Assembly: GCA_003427395.1 (NCBI GenBank)
Contig: BFEA01000130.1
Location: forward strand, 1,100,954 to 1,129,723
Origin: Chara braunii
Taxonomy: Eukaryota > Streptophyta > Charophyceae > Charales > Characeae
Length of the DNA stretch: 28,770 nucleotides
Direction: 5' to 3'
The notes beneath the pieces are model-generated. The model saw only the letters and a program-made list of their open reading frames with translations, had not been told where the DNA came from and made no database searches. Shown in pieces: positions 1 through 7,205 of the stretch (position 1 is its first letter; each line of letters opens with the position of its first letter). A program made the translations under genes and the position numbers.

Positions 1-33
<33 letters not shown>
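1..33. repeat. AC dinucleotide microsatellite
   Basis: Uninterrupted AC repeat at the very start of the window, followed by T-rich sequence. It may mark a contig edge. Confidence 0.95.
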
Positions 34-35
<2 letters not shown>

Positions 36-901
36 GTGGTTTTTTAACTTTTTTTTTCTACTTTTTTTTATTCCACGCGTGTCCCGCCACGTGTCCGAGC
101 CCCATTGCGATCGACCCGTTGACCGGAATTCAACGGGAAGCCCCCGTTATACCGTTCAACGGGGATTCAACTCGGGCGTCATGGCCGTTCAATGGGTTCA
201 ACGGAGTTGAATAAATCCCGTTGCGAGTTGAATGGACACACAGATCACACCCACCCCGAAGGGACCTTCCGATGAACCGCCATCCTCTACACAGATGGAT
301 CGAACGGCCATGAACGGCCATAAATGACCCGCGCATGCCATCTGCCTTATGACCAGAAGTGGTCCGCCCTCTCTGCCAAATTGCACCCGTGCCCCCGAAA
401 AACTCTGCCACAGGAGATCTCAGTTCTGACCTGGGACTCCACCCCCACTTTCCCAAAAATCCTTGGCACACCCCTTGCCGCACTTCCAGGCCCACACCCC
501 ACTCCGATCAGGAAGTCGCGCTGGGCGTGAGGTTGGGCGTCACAGTAGTCCCCCGAGGCCCGAGCGCGTCAGCTCGAAAAATTTTCAACCAAAGTTGACA
601 AGTGATAAAATGGCGCTGAGCGCCGTAACGTGAAAGCCCCGACTGGTGATTACCTTACACGTGTTTCGGCCGGTCCACCAGTATACCGGCCATCCTCAGG
701 GGTGGCGCTGGTTGACGAATAAGAAAGACAACAAACCTAATATAGTAACCACAAAGCCCAGGACCACTGCAGAGGGTCGAAAAACCATGTACCCGGTACC
801 AGAGTGGAACCTGAGATGGGACCAAAGAATAAAGGACCACATACCCGGTGCCAAGGTGGAACCTGAAGCTATATCACACCAAAAATAACCCAGGGCCTAA
901 T
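34..901. other. unassigned intergenic sequence with short repeats
   Basis: No gene is supported. The motif TTCAACGGG or close variants recurs between about 128 and 210, and AACGGCCAT occurs twice near 303-320. A G-box-like GCCACGTGTC lies at 86-95, and GGCGCTGAGCGCC near 613 is a small palindrome. Two related stretches of about 34 bp (around 786 and 839, both containing ACCCGGT and GTGGAACCTGA) form a direct repeat. Open frames here are short, overlap on both strands and show no family motif. Confidence 0.5.
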
Positions 902-1512
902 TCAGCGGGCCCAGCTCGTAAAACAGCGAACCCAATCTGTCCAGACCCCCCCTACCTTAGTGTTAAAGTTCGTAAGTGCCTTGTCAAAGATATTATCTGG
1001 AAAGTCCCTCCTACGTAATTCCATTTTAAGACTAAACAGATAAGCAGCCTCCGCAGCGGGCAATGTGCCCATATCATAAGCCTTACGAAAAAATGAGGTA
1101 ATAACTGCAGCCTTTTGCTTTTTACTGCAAAAGGGACTGAAATTCTGCAAGTTACGAAAAACAATGCCAGCACCATCCAAGATAGAATCCTGGTTCTTAT
1201 GCAGAGGCTGACGGTAAACCTTAGCTGGCTGCTCCCCAACCAATAAGCAACAACCTAAATACGGCCATTGAAGGCCCTCCCTAGTGCTTTCCAAAGTCAA
1301 GTGCTGATCGTAGCAGGATTCCTTAAAGGTGGAAAGTATCCTAACAGCCTTCTCTTTAGACCCAGCCTTCTCAATCTCGTATTTAACGAAGATAGAAACG
1401 TCATCAAACAATCTACAACCTTTGACCAAACGTGCATCATTTCCCAGACCCCGAAGGAAGGTAAATTCATTATGAACACACATAAGACAAGCAAGAGCCG
1501 GGCTCGAGGATT

Positions 1513-1527
1513 TTCCCATCGGTATTC
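1513..1527. repeat. target-site duplication, left copy
   Basis: TTCCCATCGGTATTC, identical to 1806-1820. It is the 15-bp duplication made when the retroposon between them inserted. Confidence 0.92.
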
Positions 1528-1805
1528 ATTTATTTTTTTCTTTTTTCTTTTTTTTTTTCAACCGGGCAGTGCTAGAGGTGCTGGTATGAGCAGACACCGC
1601 TAGCACCCCCAAGATGGCTCCATCTGTTGGTGGGGAGCAACACCTGCTGGAAACCGGGTCCAGCATCCCTTACATTGTGGTAAAAAGAGATGAGCTGTGA
1701 GATAGCTGCCGTGACTCCTGTGCTGAGGACCTGGATCCAGCATCCCATTACTCTACTTTGACTACCAGAACCCTCGGTCAGGGTCCAAAACAGGGGCACT
1801 GGGGG
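1528..1805 (-). mobile_element. short poly(A)-tailed retroposon (SINE or 5'-truncated LINE copy)
   Basis: A 278-bp insertion in minus orientation. Its 3' end is the T-rich run at 1528-1559 as read on the plus strand. It is bounded by perfect 15-bp duplications (1513-1527 and 1806-1820). The 3' half carries the tail shared with the LINE at 15236-15350: GGGATGCTGGACCCGG, then CTCCCCACCAACAG, then a hairpin whose arms are GTGCTAG/CTAGCAC, then poly(A). A second, diverged GGGATGCTGGATCC lies about 75 bp upstream, so the body holds a partial internal duplication. No clear pol III A and B boxes are seen in its 5' half, so a 5'-truncated LINE copy is as likely as a true SINE. The identical duplication implies a fairly recent insertion. 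Confidence 0.88.
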
Positions 1806-1820
1806 TTCCCATCGGTATTC
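1806..1820. repeat. target-site duplication, right copy
   Basis: TTCCCATCGGTATTC, identical to 1513-1527. Confidence 0.92.
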
Positions 1821-1914
1821 CTAAATGCTGCTTGAGCACTTTCCCCATGGCCATAGTATAAGTATTGTCCAGGTCATAGCATTCTAAGGGACAACCAAGG
1901 GTTGCTGTGGGGAA

Positions 1915-1990
1915 GACGCTGGCCGGAGCTGGGGTGAGTTGTGTTGCCCTATAACCTAGCAGGGTGGGGGCATGAGGCCTGGGAGAGCTC
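1915..1990 (+). repeat. dispersed repeat family R2, copy 1
   Basis: ACGCTGGCCGGAGCTGGGG, then TTGCCCTATAACCTAGCAG, then GCATGAGGCCTGG. Related copies lie at 2252, 2393, 2466, 6131 and 23675, all in the same orientation. No coding potential. It forms the 5' boundary of the RT fragment on the other strand. Confidence 0.8.
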
Positions 1991-2251
1991 TACAAGGAAA
2001 AGACAGTGTTAGAGAATTCTAGAGGGTTTCGTTAGAAATTTCGGGGTTTCTAAGCATTCGAAAGACTTCTGTGGTGACCGTCTTCTTTTTTCAACTTACT
2101 AATGACTTTCCTGAATAATTGATTTCCAAAAAAAAAAAAAATCAGTTCTCAAAAAAGAAGGAGATGAATGAAGGGAGCTATGATGCTGATTGGTGGCTTG
2201 ACTGGTATTTGCCTTAGTCCTGAGTCTCAGTGGTTTGCGAATAGACGAGGC

Positions 2252-2380
2252 CAGAACGACGCTGGTCGGTGCTGGGGCTTGGTTGCACTGCCCTGTAACT
2301 CAAGCTGTACGAGGGCATGAGACCTGGTAGAGAGATCTGGGGAGTTGTCGAGGGTGGAAGGCACTCTAGTCTCTTTCGGT
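2252..2380 (+). repeat. dispersed repeat family R2, copy 2
   Basis: Begins CCAGAACGACGCTGG and continues through GCCCTGTAACTCAAG and GGGCATGAGACCTGGTAGAG. The following GTGGAAGGCACTCTAG also matches sequence after the copy at 23675, so the family unit is at least about 120 bp. Confidence 0.75.
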
Positions 2381-2392
2381 GAACTGGTGCCT

Positions 2393-2518
2393 AGTCGATG
2401 CTGGCCGGAGCCGGGGCGGGTTGCTTCGCCCTGTGGCCTAGCAGGTCGGGGTTTTCTGGAGTGGGTCGTGCCACTCTGTAACCTAGCAGTTGGGGCATGA
2501 TGCCTGGTAGAGATTGGG
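2393..2518 (+). repeat. dispersed repeat family R2, two partial copies in tandem
   Basis: 2393-2452 repeats the first half (GATGCTGGCCGGAGCCGGGG, CCTAGCAGG). 2466-2518 repeats the second half (CCACTCTGTAACCTAGCAG, GGGCATGATGCCTGGTAGAG). The second piece is most similar to the copy at 6131. Confidence 0.75.
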
Positions 2519-2722
2519 CATCGGGATATAGGGGTGAGGCAGGTAGGGTTGGGCTGTTGAAAGGCCTTAAGCCAGGTGGTTTTTCAGTCTGAATGCTCCT
2601 TTGATCCGAGCTTTGGGGGATAGAGAATTTTAGTGTTCTTTGTAGATTACACAGTAACTGTTGTCTTTCTTAGCCGACGCCGGGTAATGGCCCCGGTATC
2701 TTAAGGATTTCTCCGTAAATTT

Positions 2723-2754
2723 CTGAATTTCTGAATTTCTGAATTTCTCAATAT
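2723..2754. repeat. 8-bp tandem repeat CTGAATTT
   Basis: Three perfect units, with a degenerate unit before (GTAAATTT) and after. It lies just upstream of a shared-tail copy, at the place where LINE 3' regions often hold simple repeats. Confidence 0.85.
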
Positions 2755-2764
2755 GATCTTGAAT

Positions 2765-2844
2765 GGGACGCTGGGCCTGGTTCCCAGGACGTGCTGCTCC
2801 CCACGAATAGATTGGAGCATGTTCCCATAAATAAAAAAAAAAAA
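2765..2844 (+). mobile_element. LINE 3'-tail fragment with poly(A)
   Basis: GGGACGCTGGGCCTGG, then CTCCCCACGAATAGATTGGAG, ending in an A-rich run from 2829 to 2844. It aligns with the LINE tail at 15236 but lacks the long terminal hairpin. The 5' limit is uncertain and no target-site duplication was found. Confidence 0.7.
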
Positions 2845-2895
2845 GACTGTCTGCCTTCCAAGCAGGGGATATGGGTTCGATTCCCGTTATCTGCA
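2845..2895 (+). tRNA. 3' two-thirds of a tRNA-Gly(TCC)-like sequence, 5' part lost
   Basis: The anticodon arm TCTGC-CTTCCAA-GCAGG carries anticodon TCC. A five-base variable segment follows, then the T arm ATGGG-TTCGATT-CCCGT with a perfect B box (GGTTCGATTCC), then the acceptor 3' strand TATCTGC plus discriminator A. CCA is not encoded. The partner acceptor strand GCAGATA and the D arm are absent: the poly(A) of a retroposon tail directly precedes the anticodon arm. It is therefore a tRNA remnant or tRNA-derived repeat and not an active gene. An organellar origin cannot be excluded. Confidence 0.6.
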
Positions 2896-3004
2896 ATAAT
2901 TATTCCGATTAGATTGAAAAAAAACTGAGATAAATGCCATTGGGGAAGGCCTGGTGCAGAGTGCTGCCTGTGTACTTCGATTTCTTCCCTTGAATGAAAC
3001 ATTG

Positions 3005-3378
3005 GGCCTCGCCACACTACTCCGGACTTGGCCATTTTTGGCACTCCCGAGTTCAACCTGTCAGATTGAATTCGGGAGCTGTCAGAATGTGGCTCCCAAG
3101 AGCACTCGCAAAATCGCTTGAGCCTCCCTATTGTAAAAGGCCATTTTCGGGAGACCTCTCGCGGAGGCCTGTGTTTCTACCGGAGAACTCGTGCGCAGAC
3201 AAGCATTCTCCTCACAGTTTCCGTCTGAAGTGCGCCTCCTGGCCTCTAAATCGGAGAGCGCCCCAGGTCGGGAGTGCACTGTGGCGAAGCGCAATCCCGA
3301 ATGGATTTTCGCATCTTCGGACGTTCGGGAGTACTCCCAAATGTTTTTTCGCCAAGTCGGGAGTAGTGTGGCGAGGCC
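3005..3378. mobile_element. MITE-like element with 28-bp terminal inverted repeats
   Basis: The left end GGCCTCGCCACACTACTCC (3005 onward) and the right end, read in reverse complement from 3378, match over about 28 bp with one mismatch. ATTG flanks both sides (3001-3004 and 3379-3382), consistent with a 4-bp target duplication, though so short a match could be chance. The interior repeats ACTCCCGA/TCGGGAGT-type words at least seven times in both orientations, as in the subterminal repeats of plant DNA transposons. Length is 374 bp with no transposase. Overlapping open frames cross it on both strands but none resembles a protein. The superfamily cannot be assigned. Confidence 0.8.
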
Positions 3379-3496
3379 ATTGTCAAGCTCGTTCTGCAAA
3401 AACCCAAGGGGAAAAGATGATTTAGTCTGCTTTGAGAGCTGAAGAGGCAACCCTGGCTCCTTGTCTTTTTCTACGTACAAACTTGGCTGTTTTTAT

Positions 3497-3590
3497 GGGA
3501 TGCTGGACCCGTTTTCCAGCAGGTGACACTCCCCACCAATAGACTGGAGTCACCGGCAAGTTAGCGCTAGAGGTGTATGCTTCTATCATA
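3497..3590 (+). mobile_element. LINE 3'-tail fragment
   Basis: GGGATGCTGGACCCG, then CTCCCCACCAATAGACTGGAG, then GCGCTAGAGGTGTATGCTTC. This aligns with the shared tail up to the first arm of its hairpin. The second arm is not conserved and T-rich sequence (3590-3655) follows in place of poly(A). Confidence 0.72.
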
Positions 3591-4426
3591 ATTCTTTTAT
3601 TATTATTATTTATTTATTTTTAACAGTATTTTTTTTTTCTTTTTTTTTTTTTTAAAGGAGCAACATTTATAAAGCTGTGCCAGGAACAGGGCACCGCATC
3701 CCTCATAAAGTTCTTCGCACCTCTAAGGCTGAGCAAGGCTCTCCGGCCAAGCAAAGCCCAGGCCACGACTCTGGCAAGATTTTACTCCTATTTCTCATCT
3801 GAATCCAATCCCTCCACTAACTAACCATATCCCTAAAACCAAATGTAACCTTATCCTAAAGAAAATCTATAGACTCTACTATGAAGTTATGAACACTAAT
3901 TTGGACACTCTAGAAGGTTTGTTTGATTGTAGATGTGTGCGGGTGACAAGTGAGTTGACTCAACCCCTCGTGCACAAATACACAGTCCGCTCGAGCGTAA
4001 TTACACGCAAGTAGTCAAGTACATACAACCGCGATAAAAAAAACATGAACATCAACAACAACTGAAAAAATCACACTCCGGTGGGTATGGCTACCCCTTG
4101 AAGGACTGACCAAAAAAGAAAGGGAACAAAAAGGGGGCATGAACTATGATCACTTTCTATCATCACTCCTAGCTGTTCTTGCGGGTGTTTTTGTTAACAG
4201 AAAAAGAAGAGGAAAAAAAGCCGCCTGCCTGTGGACTGCTGTTCAACAGTATTTGAAACTCTCTCTTTTCTTTTTACCATTAATAACTTGGAGTACCAAT
4301 CTATTTCTTCCCTTTCTTATCAAAATAAAAAATAAAAAATAAAAATCTTCCGTTTTTTACTGAAGGGGGTTAGACTTTGTCAGTGACTAATAAAATAAAA
4401 AAAAGACTTTGTCAGTGGGAGACCTC
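3591..4426. other. unassigned, low-complexity-rich sequence
   Basis: T-rich run at 3590-3655, then about 480 bp with no recognisable feature, then A-rich runs around 4200-4405. A 14-bp direct repeat AGACTTTGTCAGTG at 4372-4385 and 4404-4417 flanks an 18-bp A-rich piece. No gene is supported. Confidence 0.4.
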
Positions 4427-4526
4427 ACCTCCCCTAAGGGGAGAGGTCCCACTTGCACGGATAGAGCGGTATTGGCCGTTGATCTCAAGTTTGAGATGAG
4501 ATTCAATTTGATTCGAAGGCTAACCT

Positions 4527-4624
4527 CTTCACCCCAATAGAATGCCGGGTCATTATGGCTGTATTTGGGCCAAGTTTCAATCCAAATGCAGCAATAATGA
4601 CCTGAGCATTCTATTCGGGTGAAG
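4527..4624. repeat. 98-bp imperfect inverted repeat (hairpin, MITE-like)
   Basis: The left arm 4527-4568 starts CTTCACCCCAATAGAATGC and the right arm 4582-4624 ends GCATTCTATTCGGGTGAAG. They pair over about 42 bp with few mismatches around a 13-nt loop. The arm core GGTCATTATGGCTGTATTTGG recurs at 5402, 5606 and 6026, so this is one member of a dispersed inverted-repeat family. A miniature DNA transposon or the product of an inverted duplication are both possible. Confidence 0.8.
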
Positions 4625-5023
4625 ACAGTAGTATCTGTGAAGTCTCCATGGAGATGCAATCTGGAATAAAATTTTGGTGTTGTTTCACCAAAAGAAAAAA
4701 GAAAAAAGAAAAAAGAAAAAAAAAGAAAACAGAACGAAGGATCTGCAGACAGTTCCAGCTCCCCCCATCCTTCCCAATAGAACAGGAGCCAGCAACATGT
4801 GCCAAGAGAAATACAAAACAAAAATTTAAAAGGCAAAAAAAAAAAAACAAGAGAGGACAAAAAGATATTGGTGAGGGAGGGGAGATCCCACCTTCTTGGC
4901 CCGAAGCCCAATTAAAATAAATAAATAAATAAATAAAATTTAATAAAAATCTCCACCTTCTTCCCCAGAAGTTCATCGAAAAGCAGGGGACCAGGTCCCA
5001 CCTAATATCCAAAATTTCTGTTT

Positions 5024-5062
5024 CTGACCGTACATCTGCCGCGGCAGATGTAGTACGGTCAG
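5024..5062. repeat. 39-bp palindromic hairpin
   Basis: CTGACCGTAC-ATCTGCC, a GC centre, then GGCAGAT-GTA-GTACGGTCAG. The arms are complementary except for a 3-nt bulge, and CTGCCGCGGCAG is a perfect palindrome at the centre. No poly(T) follows, and no terminator or coding role is claimed. Confidence 0.85.
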
Positions 5063-5392
5063 GAACGCCCAAACCAGGGGAACCAAAAAAGAAAAGAAAA
5101 GAAAAAAGAAAAAACGGTGGGACCTTGCCCAGGGCCATCATCATATAATGCATACAAGCTGTCTGTTTGTCAGTGAGTGGATGACATACAGTGCCTATCA
5201 TGTGGGGTTGGGGCCCCGCTCCACTTCTCTCGAAATGTGCAAAAGGAGAGTGAATCTTCCGCTAGAACATGGAAAGATACTCCACCATGATTGTTGTCTT
5301 TTGTGCATGTCGACAGTGGTGCAGCGAGGCCCTTGAAGTAGGTACCACTGAGTAAGGATTCTACATGAACTTGTACATTCTTGCCGGCCAAA

Positions 5393-5736
5393 CAGAATGC
5401 ACGGTCATTGTGATCGTATTTTGGTACAGCTTTAGCCTTCTGGTGTAGACACGGCGATAATTACAGTTGATTGTAGTGGGTGAAGGCGATGGTGGTAAGC
5501 AGCAACAGAGGCAGTAGCAACAGAGGAAGTGCAAAAGGTGGGGGAGGGGGTGGGAGAGGGGGAGGGGGAGAAAGAGAGGATGTACTCAGGTCCCACTTGG
5601 TTGGTCATTACGGCCGTATTTAGGGCATGATTACAGTTCATTCTAGTTGGGTGAAGGTGGTAGTGGTGCACAGCAACAGAGACAGTGCAAAAGGGGGGCA
5701 GGGGTGAACGTACTAAGGGGATAGGATCCCACTTAG
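5393..5736. repeat. degenerate copies of the inverted-repeat family
   Basis: Two arm-like segments, near 5393 (CAGAATGCACGGTCATTG) and near 5604 (TTGGTCATTACGGCCGTATTT), are each followed by GGGTGAAGG-type sequence as in the 4527 element. Between them lies GGTGGGGGAGGGGGTGGG-type purine-rich DNA. AGGGGATAGGATCCCACTT near 5717 echoes AGGGGAGAGGTCCCACTT near 4437. Old, diverged copies. Confidence 0.5.
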
Positions 5737-6025
5737 ACTGATTGTTGGCCTCTGGCCATTGATCCTCGTGATCGATCTATGGTCAGAAACTACAAATCCG
5801 GATAATTGAGACATCGGCCCAGTAGATTCTGCATGCAAAAAAATAGAAAAGGAGAAAAAGGACCAGCCCTGTAGCATATAGGACTTTCCTGGAGGTACCT
5901 GACTGTGCCACCTTGGACGTAATCTGACCGCAATTGCATTCAGGATAGTACGGGTTCGCTAAAAAGTCCTTAGGAGTGTCAGGATGCCCCTCCCTTGGGA
6001 ATGGACTATGGTCTGCACCCAGATC

Positions 6026-6090
6026 ATGCAGCCATTATCGCTGTATGTAGACTTGAAGTTCCCGCAAATACAGCTATAATGACCGTGCAT
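6026..6090. repeat. 65-bp inverted repeat of the same family
   Basis: The left arm 6026-6048 (ATGCAGCCATTATCGCTGTAT) and the right arm 6064-6090 (ATACAGCTATAATGACCGTGCAT) pair with a few mismatches. The arm core matches the hairpin at 4527. Confidence 0.72.
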
Positions 6091-6130
6091 TCTTTTCAGA
6101 GGACGAGTGAAGGCAAAAGTGTAGGCCAGC

Positions 6131-6186
6131 ACTGATGAGCCACTCTGTAACGCAGCAGTTGGGGGCACGAGGCCTGGTAGAGATTG
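6131..6186 (+). repeat. dispersed repeat family R2, partial copy
   Basis: CACTCTGTAACGCAGCAG, then GGCACGAGGCCTGGTAGAG. Closest to the half-copy at 2466-2518. Confidence 0.75.
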
Positions 6187-6312
6187 AAGGCGTTTTGCGC
6201 ACGCGCGGGCTTTCATCGGCGCTAGAGTCACGCCACGTCACGGGTTGACGGGCTTGAGGCTCTGACCCCCGGAGACGGGGGTTCCACGCGGGTCTCCATA
6301 GCTGCTGCGTTC

Positions 6313-6760
6313 TTGACACGTGGCATTTTGGGCGAAGGTGAGTGGAGACGAAGTGGATTGAGTCGGCAATATAGTCAAAGTGCGGGCGTTCATCAGGTAG
6401 GGAAGTGGGTTGGGTGTATCGGAGCGTTGAGGCGTCGGTCGAAACAGGTGGAGCGATCAGGTAGCGGGAGGGAGACGTTGACTTCAGCGTGAGGCGGGCT
6501 CTAGTGAAGAGAGGCGACGTCCACGCAGTCAACCGGGCATAGCCCCGCTTGACACATGGCATTTTGGGCGAAGGTGAGTGGAGACGAAATGGAGTGAGCC
6601 GGAGATATAGTCAAAGTGCGGGCGTTCATCTGATAGGGAAGCGGGTTGGGTGTATCGGAGCGTTGAGGCGTCGGTCAGGTGGAGCGATCAGGTAGCGGGA
6701 GGGAGACGTTGACTTCAGCATGCGACGGGCTCTAGTGAAGAGAGAGGTGACGCCTACAAG
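6313..6760 (+). repeat. two tandem ~236-bp units, probable LINE 5' UTR monomers
   Basis: Unit 1 starts at 6313 (TTGACACGTGGCATTTTGGG) and unit 2 at 6549 (TTGACACATGGCATTTTGGG). They match closely through CAAAGTGCGGGCGTTCATC, GGGTTGGGTGTATCGGAGCG and GGGAGGGAGACGTTGACTTC, to about 6521 and 6755. Short indels separate them; for example unit 2 lacks a GAAACAGGTC-like piece. They lie 450-890 bp upstream of the LINE ORF1 start in the same orientation. Tandem promoter monomers are known in some L1 elements, so a 5' UTR role is likely but inferred. A G-box (GACACGTGGC) is intact in unit 1 and changed to CACATG in unit 2. Confidence 0.75.
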
Positions 6761-7205
6761 CAACACGAACCCGAGGAAGGAGGGAGCCGGGACTTGCACG
6801 GCTACACACGGTCCGAGGAAGGGGAGGATAGAGTAGGATCGCGGGTGAGTGGATAGAGAAAGAGGCGAGACATCATCAACCAAGTGGCAAACATCGAGGG
6901 GCCCAGCAAGTAAGGGGTGCCTTCCAAGAGAGACCGGTTTTAACCCTGCGGGCGAGGCGAGACAGAGCAGATACCTAACTTAGAACCAGGCCACTGATCC
7001 TCAACGGCCTCAACGGCCTCAACGGCGATAGATCAAGAAAGTGAAACAGAGACAGGAAAAGGGAGCTTCGGTAAGGTAGAGAACCACGCATATGTGGCAG
7101 GGGAGGGGATATGACATGACAGGTAAGCTCCAACTGGGGGTCGCTGCAGGACAGGTAACCACAACCCGAACACACCCTCTCGTCTGATCCTGAACGAACA
7201 CGAAT
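6761..7205 (+). promoter_or_regulatory. probable LINE 5' UTR
   Basis: Purine-rich, gene-free sequence between the tandem units and the ORF1 ATG at 7206. CCTCAACGG is repeated three times near 7000-7026. No TATA box is obvious. The LINE 5' end and its target-site duplication were not found. Confidence 0.4.

Larger units (their letters stand above)
902..1914 (-). pseudogene. reverse transcriptase fragment, possibly Penelope-like, split by a retroposon
   Basis: The minus strand encodes an RT palm and thumb. Reading from 1914 down, an open frame runs to GIPM at the edge of the insertion and continues after it as MGKSSSPALA from 1519, together giving GIPMGKSSSPALA, the RT motif that precedes the catalytic loop. 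About 35 residues on, RLFDDVSIFV supplies the catalytic Asp pair, with Phe where Tyr is usual. Downstream, the pattern FCSKKQKAAVITSFFRKAY, then an acidic helix, then ELRRRDFPDNIF resembles the thumb of Penelope-like elements, where returning Lys/Arg helices precede a 'NGYP' turn. The frame ends at a TGA at 902-904. The N-terminal fingers are missing: homology stops near 1914, where a dispersed repeat begins. No GIY-YIG endonuclease is seen. The RT assignment is firm; the Penelope assignment is an inference from thumb layout, and another algal or plant RT class is possible. It is non-functional because of the 5' loss and the insertion. Confidence 0.6.

Noticed and set aside
4611-5201. Minus-strand open frame of 196 codons, Phe/Leu-rich, looking like a membrane protein
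   Set aside because: It is produced by A-rich runs on the plus strand read as poly-Phe, it crosses the foldback repeats, and it has no motif.
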